Part shown: positions 61,879 through 64,000 of the stretch, in pieces
Numbering within the stretch: the first letter of the stretch is position 1
Layout: each line of letters opens with the position of its first letter
Source of the DNA: Eonycteris spelaea
Taxonomy: Eukaryota; Chordata; Mammalia; Chiroptera; Pteropodidae
Length of the DNA stretch: 64,000 bases
Direction of reading: 5' to 3'
Assembly (NCBI GenBank): GCA_003508835.1
Contig: PUFA01000027.1
Location: 7,750,001-7,814,000, forward strand
Notes under the pieces: model-generated
The model's input: the letters and a program-made list of their open reading frames with translations, nothing else
The model's database searches: none
Told to the model about the DNA's origin: nothing
Program-made: the position numbers and the translations under genes

Positions 61879-63671
61879 CAGAAAGGGTATTTTTCTTTAT
61901 TGCCTTTGTTTTCCACACACACATCCAATAAACTGTTCTGTCAAAAGAAAGAGCAAAGGGCTCAATTCAATAAAAAATTGCAGTGATTATGCTATGCAAT
62001 TTTGCTCCCACTACTTTATCACAATTTGCCATTCAAGTGGACACTGCTATGATCCTGGCTTTGGAGGGCAGGGGAAGTCCATCAACTGTGCTGCAAGGTC
62101 ATTTTACACCAGAAAGACACAAGTCCGATTTGAAAGCATGTCTGTGTCGGACTGTCAGCAGTCCTTGCATCATAAAACAAACTCATGACTTTGTGCAACA
62201 CAAAGCAACCAAAGTAGATCATTATCAAACAACACTGATTTACTAGATAATCTCAAAGTCTGAGTTAATCCCTGACTGTTTATGTAAGAAGCTGTTTTTT
62301 CAGCACTTTCAGACCTCACAATTTAACTAGTTACTGCTCTTTATTACTGCTCCAACTCAAGGTCATGCTAAGGGGTGTGAAAAACTAGAAAGGAGCTCAA
62401 GCTTGGAAGGATGATTCAGTTGGCTTGTTGTATATGCAGAATTGAAAGGGATAAAAGGGTCTCTACTTTCCATGATGATCTAGGTCTTTCAATTGGGTTA
62501 TTTTGCTGGAAACCACTTGACTTCAAAATTGATTCAACATTAACACAGTAGATTTCTACAGACATCTTTATGCATGTGCTACTACCTGCAGCAGGCTTGC
62601 AGCCGATAGAGGTCACTCTAAAGATTGTTAAGCTACTTTACATTCTTTTTATTTATACTAAGTCGCCAATATCTAACATGCCTTTTACACTTACAGCACA
62701 TCTCAATTCCGACCGCCATTTAGCCATGCATATTCTATATCAAATTTACCGGTTCATCAACTAATATATATTTGTATAAATAAAATACTCTGATTTTTTT
62801 TTCTTTTTTAAGTTGAATATTTTAATAAGTGCCTTCCAGAACATAAAACAATGCTATGCCTTCCCTTTCCTCAATCTATGTATAGGGTGGATGCCACTGT
62901 TTTAGAGATTTCTCACTGTTCTTATTCTTAAAAACTTATATGGACAGTAAATCAATGACCAAAAAAAGGAAAACAGAAATCAAATCATACCTTTAGAGGA
63001 AAAACTTTTTAAAACTTACAAATCAAACAGCTGTTCAAATAAATACTGTATACTGCAGCTGGCTCCTGCATGGGCCCGAGTGTCCAAGAACTAGCAGATG
63101 TCCTAGTTCTATAAATGCACTAGTAGAGGAAGGTCCAAAATTGAGACTGGAACAAACTGTGATGCAAGCCTACAAGGGAGCATTTGATTAAAGAAATAAT
63201 AGAGTGCATTTTTTTTCTAGAAATTTCTGTAGACATAGAGTAAAACGCCTTTTTAGTTAAAAGATATGAAAATACCCCCTAGCCTCCAAGAATGAACTGA
63301 TCTCTGCACTGATTTTTAGATAAGTTCTTAGTCTCCTATGCTTGCAAATGAGTGTATCTTTTTTTTTCTTTTTTTCCAGTTTAGAAGTATGTTTAGAATC
63401 TAGAGAAACAGCAATTCGGACAATTAACGTGGATCTGTCTACAATAACACCTACTTAGTGACTTAATGAGGACCTGTCTGAGCCTAGGATTTCTGGTAAA
63501 GTAAATGCTGGAGTGAAAAATCTCACACTAAATATTTAATGAAAACATTAAAATATAACACGAGCCATGTCTTCAAGAATGCCCGTCTAATGGAGAAGGG
63601 ATTTGAACAACCAATATTTTAACTCCAATAAGTGAAGGGTGCACACAAAGCAATAGTAGTATAGATGAGTA
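61334..63671. other. Unassigned DNA, less AT-biased at 61.65-62.6 kb
   Basis: About 2.3 kb without a recognisable transposon, which is unusual for this window. Overlapping + frames at 61983-62246 and 61994-62188 lack a domain. It may include unique or conserved non-coding sequence, which cannot be judged without comparison. Simple repeats are an A-run with (GA)n (61843-61879) and a T-run near 63359-63375. Confidence 0.3.
61843..61879. repeat. Poly(A) followed by (GA)n
   Basis: A-run 61843-61855, then about twelve GA units to 61879. This is a polypurine tract capable of triplex (H-DNA) formation. Confidence 0.95.
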
Positions 63672-64000
63672 CAGTAGTTCTTATTCACGATTTCAGTTTC
63701 TAGGGTTTTGGTTGCCCGTGGTCAACCAAAGTCTGAAAATATTAAGTGGAAAATTTCACATTAAACAATTCTTAAGTTTGAAATCATGCACTGTTCTGAG
63801 TAATGTGATGAAATTTAAAACTGTCCTGTTCCATCTCCCCCCTCCACTACCACCCCAAGAATCATCCCTTTGTCCAGGATATCCACACTGTATACGCTAT
63901 CTGCCAATCACTTAGTAGCTGTCTAGGTTAACAGATTGACTGTTGAGTATCACATTGCTGGTGTTCAAGTAACTCTATAGTAGCCTAATGCTACAACACA
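63672..64000 (+). mobile_element. Tigger-type DNA transposon, 5' end (cut by window edge)
   Basis: Starts with 'cagtagttcttattcacgat', a decayed CAGTAGT-type terminus of the mammalian pogo/Tigger superfamily. It continues with 'tctgaaaatattaagtgga' (63732), 'aagaatcatccctttgtcca' (63858) and 'cactgtatacgctatctgcc' (63886), which match the 5' untranslated region of a Tigger/MER44-like element. The transposase gene or internal deletion point would lie just past the window. The short frame at 63712-63915 is not the transposase. The superfamily is fairly sure, the subfamily is not. Confidence 0.7.

Overview
The window looks like 64 kb of AT-rich, gene-poor nuclear DNA from a eutherian mammal. I found no intact protein-coding gene, no rRNA or tRNA gene, no CRISPR array and no bacterial-type operon. 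The open frames present are short. The longest ones lie antisense inside transposon remnants or are chance frames in AT-rich DNA. Most of what can be recognised is decayed transposable elements: LINE-1 of several ages, L2 and MIR fragments, MaLR-type LTRs, one solo LTR and a few DNA-transposon remnants. The MIR/L2/MER1/Tigger fossil set is diagnostic for placental mammals. The younger L1 3' UTRs (20.76-21.6 kb and 29.26-29.9 kb) most resemble those I associate with bats, and no carnivore-, ruminant-, horse- or primate-type SINE is visible. Bat is therefore my best guess, but it is an inference and has not been checked against a database.

Layout. 0.3-3.4 kb: old antisense L1 carrying a nested L1 3' end. 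About 4.3 kb: DNA-transposon remnant. 6.4 kb: L2 fragment. 10.6-15.1 kb: sense L1 with 5' UTR, broken ORF1 and 5' half of ORF2, closed by an inverted scrap of L1 3' UTR. 17.4-17.6 kb: a possible antisense exon. 19.8-23.6 kb: cluster of four L1 pieces in both orientations. 25-26.3 kb: MIR and L2. 29.3-33.1 kb: antisense L1 with both ends present but the ORF2 core missing, then an L1ME 3' UTR. 37.2-39.4 kb: sense L1 with an ORF1-sized internal gap, interrupted by a solo LTR. 40.6-45.4 kb: MIR, L2-like, MLT1 and MER1 fossils. 45.4-56 kb: mostly unassigned AT-rich DNA with microsatellites. 56.2-58.5 kb: TATAC-rich satellite, sense L1 ORF2 piece, antisense L1ME 3' UTR. 60.0-61.3 kb: unusual cluster of exact direct and inverted repeats. 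63.67 kb to the end: 5' end of a Tigger-type DNA transposon, cut by the window edge.

No genes act together here. The region reads as an intergenic desert or a very large intron. The most unusual observations are the 60-61.3 kb repeat junction, which looks like a template-switch scar, and the open 71-codon segment at 17.43-17.64 kb bounded by good splice sites. Element names are assigned from remembered consensus features, and subfamily labels are approximate.
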